In this document: positions 31,907 through 45,438 of the stretch, piece after piece
How the letters are laid out: each line of letters begins with the position of its first letter
How positions within the stretch are numbered: the stretch's first letter is position 1
Source of the DNA: Boswellia sacra
Lineage: Eukaryota; Streptophyta; Magnoliopsida; Sapindales; Burseraceae
DNA length: 64,000 nucleotides
NCBI GenBank assembly: GCA_013180625.2
Contig: SNVD02014525.1
Coordinates: 1-64,000 of the forward strand
Direction: 5' to 3'
The notes under the pieces: generated by a model
What the model saw: only the letters and a program-made list of their open reading frames with translations
The model's database searches: none
Told to the model about the DNA's origin: nothing
Program-made: the position numbers and the translations under genes

Positions 31907-33592
31907 GAATTTTCAGGAGCGTGAATGGCTGAGAGAGATAGAGAAGGGTTGGCTGGTGGTTGGGCCTCATTCAATGCTCTGACGCTTTTTTCAAACTCTT
32001 TCCGGTACTAGTCCAGCAACAAAATTGTGCATATCGTCCTGGAGGCTAAAGGCTAGCTCTCAATTAATTCTTCTTAAAAAAATGTATATGAAATGATACA
32101 TGCAAAACTTATCCCCGTATAAGAGAAACTGATCTGGTGAGAATATCTCGTTAGGATATGACATATTATCATGAAAATCATAAAAATATATATTTAATTT
32201 AAGGAAAATAAGAAGATTGAATAAACTTAGTATTAATAACTGAAAATTTTTTTAAAAAATAGCTATTAAACATATAACACAATATAAATACATCAAATAT
32301 TAATTACTACATGGACGAAATTAAAGGAAATATATCCATAAATTAAATTGAAAAATAAATCATGTTTGTATAGTCACTAATCATAAGGCATCATGTGAAG
32401 GGGACCTAGGAGCTTATATTTTCACGCAATTGATTCAATCTGGCGAGGTCGGTTTGCGTACTACAGTCGACACCGAGGCACACGTATGCAGTACTGTAAT
32501 GTACTGTTTAGCTCATGAGCACCACACCAATCCCACATTACCAAAATCAGCGACTTCGACGCAGCTGATAGAGATCGTCAACAATTATCTCACCGTACTT
32601 GTATTGTTGGCGAGGTAAGTGCTAATGAAACCAAGTCGAATTTAGTAAAATACTGCCACCAGAGACATGACAACATTTTACTGAATACTTATAATGCTAA
32701 ATTTTACGTGCAGTAAGGAAATATGAAAGACTTACAACAATATGTCTGTATTATTATAATTATTAATTTATGTTAATTAGAAATTGTATTAAATTAATGA
32801 TAAAACAACAGCAATATATACTCTTTTTATATAGGAAGATGCTATTGATATTGCCAGCGGTTTCTACCTTTTCACCCACCAATAATCAGTCATAAGTATT
32901 TCATTCCACAAAATAATTAAAAATAATGTTATTCTTATAAATTTTTATCAACAAACTAATGTGTCATACAATAATTAAAATAACAAATATATAAAATCAA
33001 TTTATTTAATAAAAATTATGATATATTAATAAAAAATGATATCACATCAATTTATATATAAAATTAGTAAGAATTGCCCTACTCAATAACTAATAACTAG
33101 GTTTTTGGCCCATCCTCTAGCCAGCGGACTTTTAACAATTTTGATCGAGCTTTGTAGCTCGAGACAAGTTTATAATAAGTTATTGCCACAAGAAACGAAA
33201 AGCATAGCTAATAGCTAGCTAATTAAGTCCAGGTCCAATTTTTAGATATAATTAGAAATGAAAGAGAACCTAACTTTATCTGTAAGTCCAAGGCCAGCTT
33301 AACTTTCGGCAGATTGCCTGCGAGTGTCACCATTAGAACAACACGGATCCGGGATCTCCTCTGTTGGATATGAATAGTAGAATAGGTAAATCGGTGGTGA
33401 AAATTTTGCTGTGGTCTATTGTTCAATAGCTTTGATTTGATTTATATATATATGTATTTGTAAATTTAGAACAACTCTAGAAGTTTCTTAACTTTCGACT
33501 TTTTTATTTAAAATCTTTTCAACTTTTTCTAATGTCTAGTGATAAATCTTTAAATTGTTTGATTTTATAATTTAAAAATATTCACAAACTAT

Positions 33593-33614
33593 TATATATA
33601 TATATATATATATA
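33593..33614. repeat. (AT)n microsatellite
   Basis: An uninterrupted AT run of about 11 units, followed 50 bp later by an (AAT)n tract. Confidence 0.85.
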
Positions 33615-33662
33615 AAGTATTTTATACATTCTACGTTTACAAGTTATATAAACAAATGTACA

Positions 33663-33686
33663 TAATAATAATAATAATAATAATAA
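33663..33686. repeat. (AAT)n microsatellite
   Basis: Eight uninterrupted AAT units. Confidence 0.88.
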
Positions 33687-35076
33687 ACTATGTGACTTTA
33701 CGTGAGGGTAATCCCCTATAGGGAATAGGAAAGAAAAGTACATTCCATAGGGATGAAATAAGAGTGAGTTGTTTAAATGACAAAGACATAGGAGGGATGA
33801 GACTCTCCTGATGGACTGCCAGCACCGAGCATTCTCATATGGGGTTTGGATTTTGCTATCACTTGTAGAGATTTTAAGTGTCCAACCCAAAAAAAGCTAA
33901 CCAATTGATAAAGTGATTAACCTTTTTATAAACTCTAAGACCCCTTTTTAATCATCTAATATATAACTCAATAGTAATGTATTGCTAATTTATTTCTATA
34001 TAAGAATCAGTCTTAATTTAGTGCGGAAAACAATCTAAAACATAAGATAAAAAACAAACAAGCTCTATTTATTTTACAAACAAGAACTGAAAACTTCAGG
34101 CTCTTATTGAGTATGGTTTTTTAACCCTATAACTTAGCATAATAGGGTTCATTATATATTAATTTTTATTTTAATTATGTACGATGATCTATTTCAAAAC
34201 TACATGTAATACTAGGAATGAATTGGGGTTACGGTTGCTAATAAAACATGGAAAGAGAAGAAACTCTACTACAAATAAATTTTAAGAATTTTGTATTGAA
34301 TGGTAATTAGGGGGCGTTTCTATTTTTGTTTGAAATCTGAATGGGTCTAAATTTAATTGAAATCTGAATGTACTTAAATATAAATTTCTAAATGATATAT
34401 TTATTTTTTATTTTTTTATATCCGCTAATAAGTTTTAAGTTGTTTGTTTTTAAAGCCCCAAAAACATCTGAAACCTAGTAATTGTGGCATCTACGTCCTT
34501 ATTAAGTATTATATATTTTTAATATTTTATTGTTATATAAAATTTGCAAATAGTCAAATTGTCAAAATCAAAACCAAAAGATAATAAAGCCATAAAAATA
34601 ATATTTTTAATCAATTTATCTTAGAAATATTGTGAAAAGAATAACTATATAATTAAAAAAAATAACAAACGACTATTAGAAAAATTGTTCTAACAATAAA
34701 ATAATTAAAATTAATAAAATTAATTGGATGCTTGAAATAATTAGTTTGCAATTTAATCTCATGCATGTTGCGTGAATAACTGATATGATGATATAGACAA
34801 AAGTATAGGATATTATAAAAGATTGATTAAACATGAAAAATGTGTAAAATAAAAAATGGTTAAAATAAAGAAGGGTATTTTGAAACTTGCAAAAGAGAGA
34901 ATCCATTGTATATTTTCTCATACACCTTTTCTTATTCAGACATGTTTATCCATGAATAAAGCGTTCTTGTGATTCTAAAAAACACAAGTAAAGAAATATC
35001 TAAAGTTTGATTCTGAATCAAATTTAGGCTTTAGATGAAAAAAGTAAACACTCTCTTAATTGCATAATGACTAACA

Positions 35077-35102
35077 AGAAGAAGAAGAAGAAGAAGAAGA
35101 AA
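35077..35102. repeat. (AAG)n microsatellite
   Basis: Eight to nine uninterrupted AAG units. Confidence 0.88.
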
Positions 35103-36544
35103 ACAGCAACATCTATCTAATAATGCATTTAAAATGCTTCATCCTTGATAAGGTATTTAAAATACAATTTAGGATAATAATTTAATATTATTTTTTTACT
35201 TTTCTAATAAATTTGATGTTGTAGGAAAGACAAAGTTCAAAATAAATATGGGGTCTCAGACATAAATTTCCCTGTCCCATAATGTCCATGCTTTATGATG
35301 AAAACAATTAATGTGCCATTTTCTTCTTTAGATTTTGGAGTGTGATAAGACAAATAGATAAGTATAGGTGGAGGATGATGAGCCATCCACCCATCCTCAC
35401 CGCCAACTTGCAATGAATGCATTGTCCATAAATACTAAATAGGTTGTTAAACATTTGATTAGAGGGGGGTCGTTGCATGTCTAATTTGCATTAATTAAAT
35501 GCCACTAGCAAGTACCAACAAGCTACATTCTGGTCATGAAAAAAGCAGGAATTTATTTTATCTTTTACTTATTTTTTTTCAATTTATTTGTATTAAATTA
35601 TTTATTAATAGACAAGATAAAATCGTAAAAAGCACACTTGAACACTCCTATTATCAATAATTAAGGCGTCCCTTCGTTCATAAATGGATTAAAAAAATGT
35701 AATAGCTTACAAGAAGATTTTAAATTCATAAAATGTGGAAGATAAAATTTTAAATAAAAAATTGTTGTATTTATTTATATTTTTTTAAATTTTTATTTTT
35801 AAAATTTTAAAAAAATATATGATTGATTTTAATTTTTTTTAAATTTAAAAAATAATATAAAATTAATATTAATTTAAATATATTAAAAATATATATTCTC
35901 ATAAAATTATTTTTAAAAAATAAAAACAAACATAACCTAACACTGTTAGTCTTCCCATGTGAAATAAGTATATTTGGTTGAAATAATTTTGCTTGCACAT
36001 TTCCCGATCAGCAGAGTTCACAATGGAAGCACGTGGGCACCAACGAAGATGATTAAAAACAAGACGCAACCATATATACGTGGCGTGAAACTGGTGGGTT
36101 GGGTGAGATTTTGGTACAATCTAGACTTGTCATATTGATTAAGAGTTACTGCAATATCAGTGTCAAAGCGAACGACACCCATCTCGTGAAGGCACTACTT
36201 AAGTGAAAGTCCGACACACGGCTGCCAAATGTGGGTCCTGGCCTTGGCCCATCCGTTTAATGTCCTTTGGCCACGACCGACGTTACTGTTTCTTCTCTTT
36301 CATCTATCTTCATTGTCGTTTTCTTGGCGGTACGAGATGATTTTTTGTTTTTCAAACTTGTACAGCGCGGTCATGATCTTCTCCGGTCCGCACTAAGTCG
36401 CTGATTGACGCTACAGAACAGAGGAGATGGAGACTTTTATTCTATACCACTTCAATTAAAAAAAGTAATCTATAATTCTTTCTTAATTATTTTAAATTTT
36501 ATGTTGATACAAACTAACTTTACTATTAAAAAACTTTCTTTCAA

Positions 36545-36575
36545 TATACATACATACATACATACATATATATAT
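36545..36575. repeat. (ATAC)n and (AT)n microsatellite
   Basis: About five ATAC units run directly into a short AT tract. Confidence 0.8.
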
Positions 36576-39410
36576 AATATACTTTTCATTTTTTTTTTTT
36601 GTCCAAATCTTCTCGCCTGCCTCTCTAAGCTTTCTGTGTATCAATTTCGGACTTGTACTGAGATTTTATAAACATAGTAATACTCAATTTTAAATGAATT
36701 ATTTTATGACTAATACTATACCTATAAAATATATATAAAATTTATAAATAAAATTAATATAATATCATTTATTTAATATTATATGACTTAAAATTATTTA
36801 TTATATTAATATCTCACATTATTCATTTTATCCGTCTAGCGCTGCTGCGTCAATTTTATATATAATAGTATTAATGTTATTTTACAGTACACCAGACACC
36901 GGGACGAGGGATCATAAATGCATGTCGCCCCAGAACTCAGAAGCTTGGTGGGAAATCATAAATGCGGATTTGAAGTTTGTAAAATGTATTGTAAGAGATC
37001 CATTATATTGGATGGGTCTTATCCAGCCCGGTTGATTTCATGTTGCTGTGTCTGACAAATGACAATCCAAATGCTTGTTTGGGCCAAATTGATATGATTA
37101 CCCTTACTTACCCATTCGCACACCCAAATGTATCAAAAACTTGACCTCTAGGCCTTTTGTGTGGATCCCTGGTTTCATATATATTCGGCCAGCCTTATGA
37201 AGTCCTACTGGCCGTGGCTGACCCGGCCTAGTGAAATACATATGTATACATATAGCTTTATATCTGATCATTTTGTTGATTTTTCATGAACTTAATTAAT
37301 TAGCCAATAATTAAGGTGATATTTATAATGAAAGAGAGAGCAAATTAATAAAAGTTAATGACAGTATATTAAACGCCTTAACTCAGAAATGATACTCTCA
37401 GAAAATAAGAAAGCCCCGAGATGATAAAATCAATTATTGTATCTTATTAGTACGGGGGTAGATTACAAAGCAGGTTATGCTATTAAAAACTAATGCAATT
37501 TTATTAATGATAAGAACATGCTAACTGATAGTATTTTGACATGGGAACACCAAACGATTTATTTACTTCCAACAATTATACACGGTCAGTTTGAGGAGAC
37601 GTTTCGCTCACAGGAACCTCAAATTACCCGAAACGAACAAACCAAAAAATTAATACACTGTCAATTGAAACAAATAACCGAACTGAAGGTTATTTCTCTG
37701 TCAAATCCGAGCTAGCTAGTGAATCCTAGTTCTCCATTTCTACTCATTGAAGCTGCCCCAACAATTGCAATTAAATTTCGACCCTATAGCTGGCTATCAA
37801 TCATTGCCAGCGATTAATTAATAGCTAGCTCTACTCTAGCGGTATCAATATTTATGATGCCAGAAACTTGTGTTGTTATAATTAATTGTTACTTTGAATT
37901 TGCTTTATACGTTGAGCGTGGTTCAAAATGGCTGACATTCATTGCTGGGATCGAGTGGGAGGCGATCGACATTTGTACATTGGGAAGGATTTCTGCTTTT
38001 CTATTGCTGTGAGTTAGATGAGCATGTAATTTATGTTTAAAACATATACGATCGAGAACGATTCATAGTAAAAGAGATAACAAACTCTTTTATGCAATTT
38101 GATTGGGGTTGCAACAATAACATTGATTATGAAATTATGTATAGGACAGAAGAAGTTGGAACGAATGGTATATATGTACCAAATTGTTAATTTCCTTCGG
38201 GCTCACAGTACTCCACTACTTCAATTCCAATGAATAATAATCAATGTCCGGCCATAAGTTAAGGTTTCCATAGTTAAATAATTTATTTCATGCATAGCGG
38301 TGGTTTCCCAAGCTTTAAAAAAAAAAACAATAAAAAAAAGCTAGCTAGTATGGCCTTGGATTTCATTAAATGGATGGTCATGGTTTATCCGAAAGAATGA
38401 AAGCGTGAGATACAAACGGTATAATGTTTACTTGATTTACACTTGGATTAAGTAAAGTTTTAATTTGTAACATTGATGAAGTTTTACATAAACGATTGAT
38501 TGATTCCCAGCTTCTTGTATTAATTGGTGAACTTTCAAATTGTATTACGTTACTCTTTGGAAATTGAAATCCAAGTCAAATTCATAGACTTGAGAAAGCG
38601 ACCTAGCATGTATAGAAGATGGAGATCACAAGCTGCATGCATGAAACCCAGCGATACAGCTCAGCTTGGACACATCATCATCTTCCTCACCCGACTCCTT
38701 ATTTGGTCGGCCAGCATGTCAACGGTCACCCAATGAATCTTGCTCACATGAGACATTAACCCTCCAACAAGTTGCTGATTTGTCTCTCTCTGGTGCCTCC
38801 ACTTGCTGCCCTAGCTTCTCCTCTCGTGACTTGATCTCAATAACATCAATCTTAGGACTACTTGTTCTTCTCCTTTAATTTAATTTTGTCCCATGTCTTC
38901 ATTCCGTATACTTGTTAAGTTATTATATATGTTAAGCTAACTAATTACCTAAGAATTAAAGAACCCTTTCATAGTTTGCTAAATCCAACATTATTGTGAA
39001 GAAGTCAAAATATTTTCATTTTAAAAGCAAGAAGTTTAGCAAATACTGTTCACATTTCCATATAAATTTTAAGAAAATAAGGTTGACAAATTATCTCATT
39101 GAAGTTTAAATATTTAAATTAGCAGTCAAACAAAAAGAAAATTATAAAGTGTTAAGATATGTACAGATGAGGAAGAAAAATAAAGAACAATAAAAGATGG
39201 CGTTGAGAATTGTGTAAATATAAATTTTTTGTTTAAAAACAAAAGTAAAAATGCATATTCATATGCATATGGCTCTTGATGATGCAGTCATTATATAAAT
39301 ACTAGTAATAATGCAATTTGTTTGGCAGTTGGGTCGGCGCCAACGTGACAACCTCTTTCTCATACACAAAACCCTCCGCCTCCCTCCGCTAATTAAATTG
39401 CTCTCTCTTG

Positions 39411-39420
39411 TATATAAATA
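39411..39420 (+). promoter_or_regulatory. TATA box of the expansin gene
   Basis: TATATAAATA lies about 105 bp upstream of the expansin ATG, with a CT-rich tract just before it. The leader would be about 75 nt. Confidence 0.75.
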
Positions 39421-39520
39421 GCTGCGCTTTCATCGTTTCCCTCAACCTTCACTCTAAGCAACATTTATACACATACCCACTTCTCCCATTGTACTAACAA
39501 ACAGATAGATAGAAGCAGCT

Positions 39521-39708
39521 ATGGCCATCAAAGTTATGCAAACTTCTTCGTTTTTTGTTTTGTTGCTTTTTAGCTTATGTTTTCATTGCACCAATGGAGA
39601 TTATGGTGGCTGGCAAGTAGCGCATGCCACATTCTATGGTGGCAATGATGCTTCTGGAACAATGGGTGAGTTGTTTCTAGTTCGTCTAACAAGATCTTCT
39701 GCATTTTG

Positions 39709-39744
<36 letters not shown>

Positions 39745-40466
39745 TTTATTATCTAAATATGAGATGTTGTAGGGGGAGCATGTGGATATGGAAACTTGTA
39801 TAGCCAGGGTTATGGGACAAACACTGCTGCACTAAGCACAGCTCTTTTCAAAAATGGCCTCAGCTGCGGGGCATGCTATCAGATTCGATGCAACAATGAT
39901 CCTAAGTGGTGCCTCTCTGGTACCATAACCGTTACTGCCACCAACTTTTGTCCACCTAATTATGCCCTGGCTAATGATAATGGTGGGTGGTGCAACCCTC
40001 CTCTCCAACACTTCGATTTGGCCGAGCCTGCCTTCTTGAAAATAGCACAATACAGAGCTGGAATTGTCCCTGTCCTCTTCAGAAGGTAAAATAATTGACA
40101 AAAATTATTGTTTCCCCGTTTCGTCCATGTGTAAGCTTACACTTATGCCTTGTATAATGCAGGGTTCCATGTACGAAGAAAGGAGGCATAAGATTCACCA
40201 TTAATGGCCATTCATACTTCAACTTGGTTCTGGTAACCAATGTGGGCGGCGCAGGGGATGTGACGGCGGTGTCCATCAAGGGGTCTAGGATAGGGTGGCA
40301 AGCCATGTCAAGAAATTGGGGCCAAAATTGGCAGAGTAATTCATACCTGAATGGCCAAAGCCTCTCCTTCAGAGTTACAACCAGCGATGGGAGGACCATC
40401 ACTAGCTACAATGTTGTGCCCGCTAATTGGCAATTTGGACAAATTTTTGAAGGCGGTCAATTCTAG
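39521..40466 (+). CDS. EXPA: Alpha-expansin (EXPA2/EXPA8-like)
   Basis: Three exons, 39521-39665, 39773-40085 and 40163-40466, encode 253 residues, the usual length for an alpha-expansin. Both introns are GT-AG and lie at conserved alpha-expansin positions (after SGTM, and within FRR|VPC). Residues 1-26 are a signal peptide ending CTNG. The mature protein has the six-stranded double-psi beta-barrel domain ([14 protein letters not shown], the Cys-rich [13 protein letters not shown] at 128-131), then the C-terminal wall-binding domain with conserved Trp residues ([15 protein letters not shown]) and the end [11 protein letters not shown]. Expansins loosen cellulose-xyloglucan contacts at acid pH, without hydrolysis, during cell growth. 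Closest by memory to Arabidopsis EXPA2/EXPA8. Intron 1 carries a (TG)n run. No defect is visible. Confidence 0.97.
39713..39741 (+). repeat. (TG)n microsatellite in expansin intron 1
   Basis: About 14 TG units lie in the 107-bp first intron, roughly 30 bp before the splice acceptor. Confidence 0.9.
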
Positions 40467-41690
40467 AAATTTTTGCATATTTGTGAAATTTGTGCTACCT
40501 CCAAATTTCTAATATATACATAATATAAACTAAACAAGGGACAAGTGATGGGGTTTAAGCTGAGGTGGCAAAAAGGCACCCGCTAGGCTTTAGCTTTATC
40601 TATTCTATATATGTATATGTAAGTTATTATGTATATAAAAATCCCAGCTCGATTGGTTGAAAACCAATCGAGTACTGTGGGCTGGATTAATAAAATATTA
40701 TTTTTATTTTTGTATGGCACCTGAGATGAGCAGGCGTTACAGGCCACTCTTAACTCAATTCTCTGGCAGACGGATCTTTTATGCTCAATCATAGCCAGAC
40801 AACTCGAGTTTTGATCATAGCAACGCCTCGAGCTAAGAATACATTATTTTCTATTATGTTCAACCATCGTAACAAGGGCTTCAAGAATCAATGGCCTTTG
40901 CTCTTGTTTTATATCACTCACTCTTCCAGTATTTGAATCTATAATCAGTATTCATTTATAAAGGAAACACATGCTTTAATTTCCCTGCCTAACTAGGAGA
41001 CCCTCAACCAAAGTCCCAGGAGTTGTTTTTTTCTTAACAGTATAAATGTAGTAATTAATAATTATATATGCCAACGACATTTATGTATTCCCACGGAACA
41101 AACTATACACATGATTCTGTGAACGACACAACGTGTTGGCCGATGGCTATTGTAAAAGAGTTCCATCAACAGTCACTTTGATCCGCTTGGCTTGAGAAGC
41201 ATGCGAAGACATTGCAGTAGTGGAGATCATGTGTTTAGCGTCTTTTATACAATATGAAGCAAAAACTAGAACATGATTCTCATGTAACCTGACGCTTAGC
41301 AGCAGGGCAGGCGCCCCATGCAGGATTCCAAGTTCCACAGACAACAACGTTTCAGCTGAAGCGAGTCTCGTAATGTTGGATATACAATACAGGTGTATTG
41401 TAAACACCAAAAAGAATGAAAAAAAAAAAATTGAAATACTTTTATTTTGTAAAACTTCTAAATCCCTCGAATCACTTGATAAAATTGGCATTTTCTACAA
41501 ATTCACAGAATTTGCCACCAAAATTGGTGAAAGTGCATTGGCAAAAACGACCTAAATATACGTTCTGACCTACTCAACTCAGTTCATCATTTTTGAATCT
41601 GTTTACAAGCATGATGAACACAAACCCATATGCATCTAGAATACCTCCTCCTTTTCCCTGCACATATTCACTCAAAACCTACTAATACAC
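40467..41690. other. Intergenic DNA between convergent expansin and CAD1 genes
   Basis: It holds the 3' flanks of two convergent genes. A short perfect inverted repeat, CTCGATTGGTT/AACCAATCGAG, lies at about 40648-40672 (GAAA loop), downstream of the expansin stop. No further gene is recognised. Confidence 0.5.
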
Positions 41691-44600
41691 TCAATAATTC
41701 AGCAAAGAGTATTTTACTCTCAAAACAATTTTGCCTTTCTCCACCCCAAGCTTTCCACCAGTAACCAACCAGTGACCTGGTCGATCTTGTGGCCCTTTGC
41801 TCATCTCAGACATATCAATTAACTTCGCCAACTTGTTGCCTGCTATCTTTTCTTTTGAGGCCGTACTAGAGTCAGCAGAATTGTTGATTCCAACTCCTTT
41901 ATCAACTATTTTAGACTTGTCATTTGGGGAATGGTCCCACAAAGATCTTCGTATGGTGCAGCCTGGTAGTCGAGAATACAAAAGCTTCATGTACAAAACG
42001 TTTTTTGACCCAAAATCCCAAACTCCAAGTTGAGCTCCAGTGACTATGTAGACACCAGAGAGGTCACCAATAAAGGTTTCAGGATTCTCAATTGGTGCTG
42101 TGCTCACATGAGAAAAATTCTTCCACTTTACTGGCTCAAACCATCGGCTATCTTGCTCCTCAGGTCCCTGCCACTTGGGAGCACCAATCGCCACATGGGT
42201 ATCCCAGTATGGATGTAGAATCTTCGGAAGAGATGCTAAGTGTTGAAGATGAATACATAACCGATTTTGTTTGGTTCCTTCTAGACACAAACGCAAGCCT
42301 GTTACAGGCTTGCGGCCAACTGATATCTGCATTCACACGAAGCCAAAGTTGAAAGCAAGATTTGATTCCGAAGGTTGGTTTACAATTCAGTAAGCATAAG
42401 AAGTTAATATTTTCTTTCAAGTTGACAACATCAAAGTGTTTCGTTTGCTTATATCCCTGGAAATCAGTTCTAGTCCACCCCATGATACCCATAGAGAAGA
42501 CAGAAAAAACACCAGAAGCAAAATCTGGACGCCATATCAAGTGCAATAACATGACTATGTTCCCAGAGCAACCACTTATTAACTTAATATACCCGGTGCA
42601 CCTCTAACACCTTTACCTGCTCTTGGCTGACATAAAGCTTTTGCCCCATCACGCTGAATTGCAAAGATGGGCAAACAGGTTCTTTCCTTTGTTGACCAGG
42701 AATCTTGTTATGTATGGGAGCCCATACACGAGGAATCTGAAACTCCAAAAAATATCTAAGCTCTTCAATTGGAGGCTTGTCTGTGCAAAGTTAACAGAAA
42801 ATTTTTCCAAGTTAATAACACTTTATCATTATTAACAAAGCATAGAGGTGGCAAAGATTGCAACTCCAGATGATAAAATTCTAAATGTCTTACATTCAAG
42901 ATAGAGACCAATAGCACGAGTTAAATGCTCCTTTCCAACTATTCCATCGAGGAGAGCAGTGATAGGGAAGAAAGTCATCTCAATGACATCCGGAGAGGAA
43001 TTGACTGTTCTTGCCCATTGAGTGTGGTTTTGTTCCAGATCATCTCCTCCCCTCCTCCGAAAAATGACTGTAACATCCTGCACAATGAGTTTCATAAAGC
43101 TTTGAGGTCAAGGATCAATTTCCAAACCAATAAGCAAATATCTGTTCTGCTACTCACGCATACACCATGGTCCAACAACCAGGGAAACTGCCACATGCAA
43201 TTTATATTATTATTTAACCAAAAAAAAAAGAACCATTACAAATACCTTTAAAGAACCCAAAACCGAATAGCCTTTCAACAAAACTGCAGACATAAATTCA
43301 GCACTCTTGAATATCGATTTTAATAAATGACCTCATCATTGTCCTAATTATTTAATTTGGATTACAAGCAATATAAATTCTAAGTGCCATAATATGTTGC
43401 TTAACAAATGCAACAATTCTTGACTGAAAGCAGTCAACTAGTTGAATAACCATTAAATCAAACAATGCCATGGCCCCCTGAATTCTGACCTAATTATGCA
43501 ATCATTTTATGCATAAGAATTTTCACCTTATTTATTTGCTAAAATTTTGGATATTAAGAAATATAACCACCAAAAAAGAACTTTAAAAAAAAATTCCTTC
43601 AAAGAGAAAATTTATCATAAGAGTATCAACTACAATCACGAATACTGAGAATATGTCTACATACTTCTTTGCCAGTGAGATATGGTGCATTGGTAGGTTG
43701 AGGGTATATCCCTTGGCTGTTGAATAAGCCAGGATCAACCTGCACAGCTAAAAAGATATATAGTAAATAACTGGCGATTCAGAAGTCTTGACATTTTTAT
43801 GAAGGAAAACCAGATAGGAAGAGATATTCAGGAACTAGCCTTATCCTTCAATTTCGTTTGACCGGAACTCGTATGACTGTCTTTGTCAGAAAACCTCTGA
43901 TTTCCGACATCCTGGACATAGTTTTTAATCTCCATCTTTGACAAAGGTGATGACTGATGTTGTTTAACATATATCACATCTTTACCACCAATAGTTACAG
44001 ATGTTATGACATGAGTCCCAAAATTTTCAATAAAGCTGTCAAAAAAGTAATTGTTAGGTACAATTACAAGCTATTATAATAATACATACCTCTTAATAAT
44101 TCAAACATCCATACCTGGCCAAAGATGCTGGGTCCCAACTTGTTGGGATTGCCCGCTTTACATTTTCTTGCAATACCAATGGAGATTTAAGCTCAAATTT
44201 AGCAAGTGGAATATAAAAACCATCCATAGATAATGTCCTAGTAGCTGCAGCATCAATATGCTTTGAACCAGTGAAGCTAAATGCAGAATTGAAACTACCA
44301 AGAGAGCAACCTCCGGATAGGTTAGCCCTTTGATTGAAGTACTCCACCATCTGCAGTCAACCATCACAAGAAATATATTAAAAAATGATAATATAATGCA
44401 AGCAAAAAATACAATGCCTTCTCTTAAGTTTTCACAAGAAATAGCTGCTGTTGATTACCCCCCCTCCCCCTCTTTTATCAAGATAATACTCACTAAATGC
44501 AATGATCATTTCCATATTCTTCACCTTCTTGACCAACAGCTCAGCAGTTAGCACAACTTATCAAAAAACCAAGCCAACCTAAGTTTTGTTGCATTAAGCC

Positions 44601-45387
44601 AATTTGGGTTAAAATCTAATTCAATTAGCTACCCCAATTCAAAATCCATATATCTATATCTGGCAGCTTCTAAGCTAAAACGAGTCTTGCCAAAGATCCA
44701 AAAGTGCTGATCGATTATCCAAATATGGCTTTCATTACATGTCGGATTCTGAAACCAGTGGCCAGGAATGCCTCTAAGCCTATCGTTATTCTCAATAAAC
44801 TCGGTACTTAATTCCTTGGTACACATCATTCAATTTGAGATGCAGTTTCTTGAGATGAATTGATAAAGGGCCTGCCTAATACCTATATAGTGTTAAGTTT
44901 ACCTCTTTTCTAAAAGCTTAAGCTTACAGATGTGGACCTAACAATAATACTTTAAGTCTTCTACTACGTCCCCTCACGTGGAAGAGTTGTATAAGGGACC
45001 AGTGCACTTGCAACGTGGACCGGATCAAGTCTCACATGCCTCAACGGGTCTTACAAACGGACCAAACTTAGCTTGTAGAAAAATAACAAACTTAACATAA
45101 TATCAGAACCATAATGACCCAACGATCGCAAATTCAAACCCGCTCCGTGTTACTTAAAAATTAATTAAAAAGTGTTGTTGTTTGACCTGCTTGTAAGACC
45201 CGTTGAGGCATGCAAGGCTCGATCCGCTCCACGTTGCAAATGCACGGGACCCTTGCATGTGAGAGATCTTATTAGAGGGCTTAAAGTGTTAATTTTAAAA
45301 AGTAGCAAACTTAACATATAGTCCTTTACAAATGCAACCATACCATCCTTGAGAGTTTGAAGCAAAATATCTTAAGCACTGACTCCT

Positions 45388-45438
<51 letters not shown>

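Larger units (their letters stand above)
31910..39400. other. Long intergenic region between LTP and expansin genes
   Basis: No gene was recognised over about 7.5 kb. It is AT-rich with several microsatellites. A more GC-balanced part at about 38600-38880 has open frames on both strands (up to 70 codons) without recognisable domains. The part nearest 39400 is the expansin promoter, with a pyrimidine-rich stretch before the TATA box. Confidence 0.5.

Noticed and set aside
38524..38878. Two overlapping 70-codon + strand frames upstream of the expansin gene
   Set aside because: Ser-rich chance translation with no family motif; the minus strand is also partly open. Described as intergenic.
42160..42552. 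130-codon minus-strand frame between CAD1 exons 6 and 7
   Set aside because: It overlaps the last exon in another frame and otherwise lies in the intron; the CAD1 frame through exon 7 has the family motifs.
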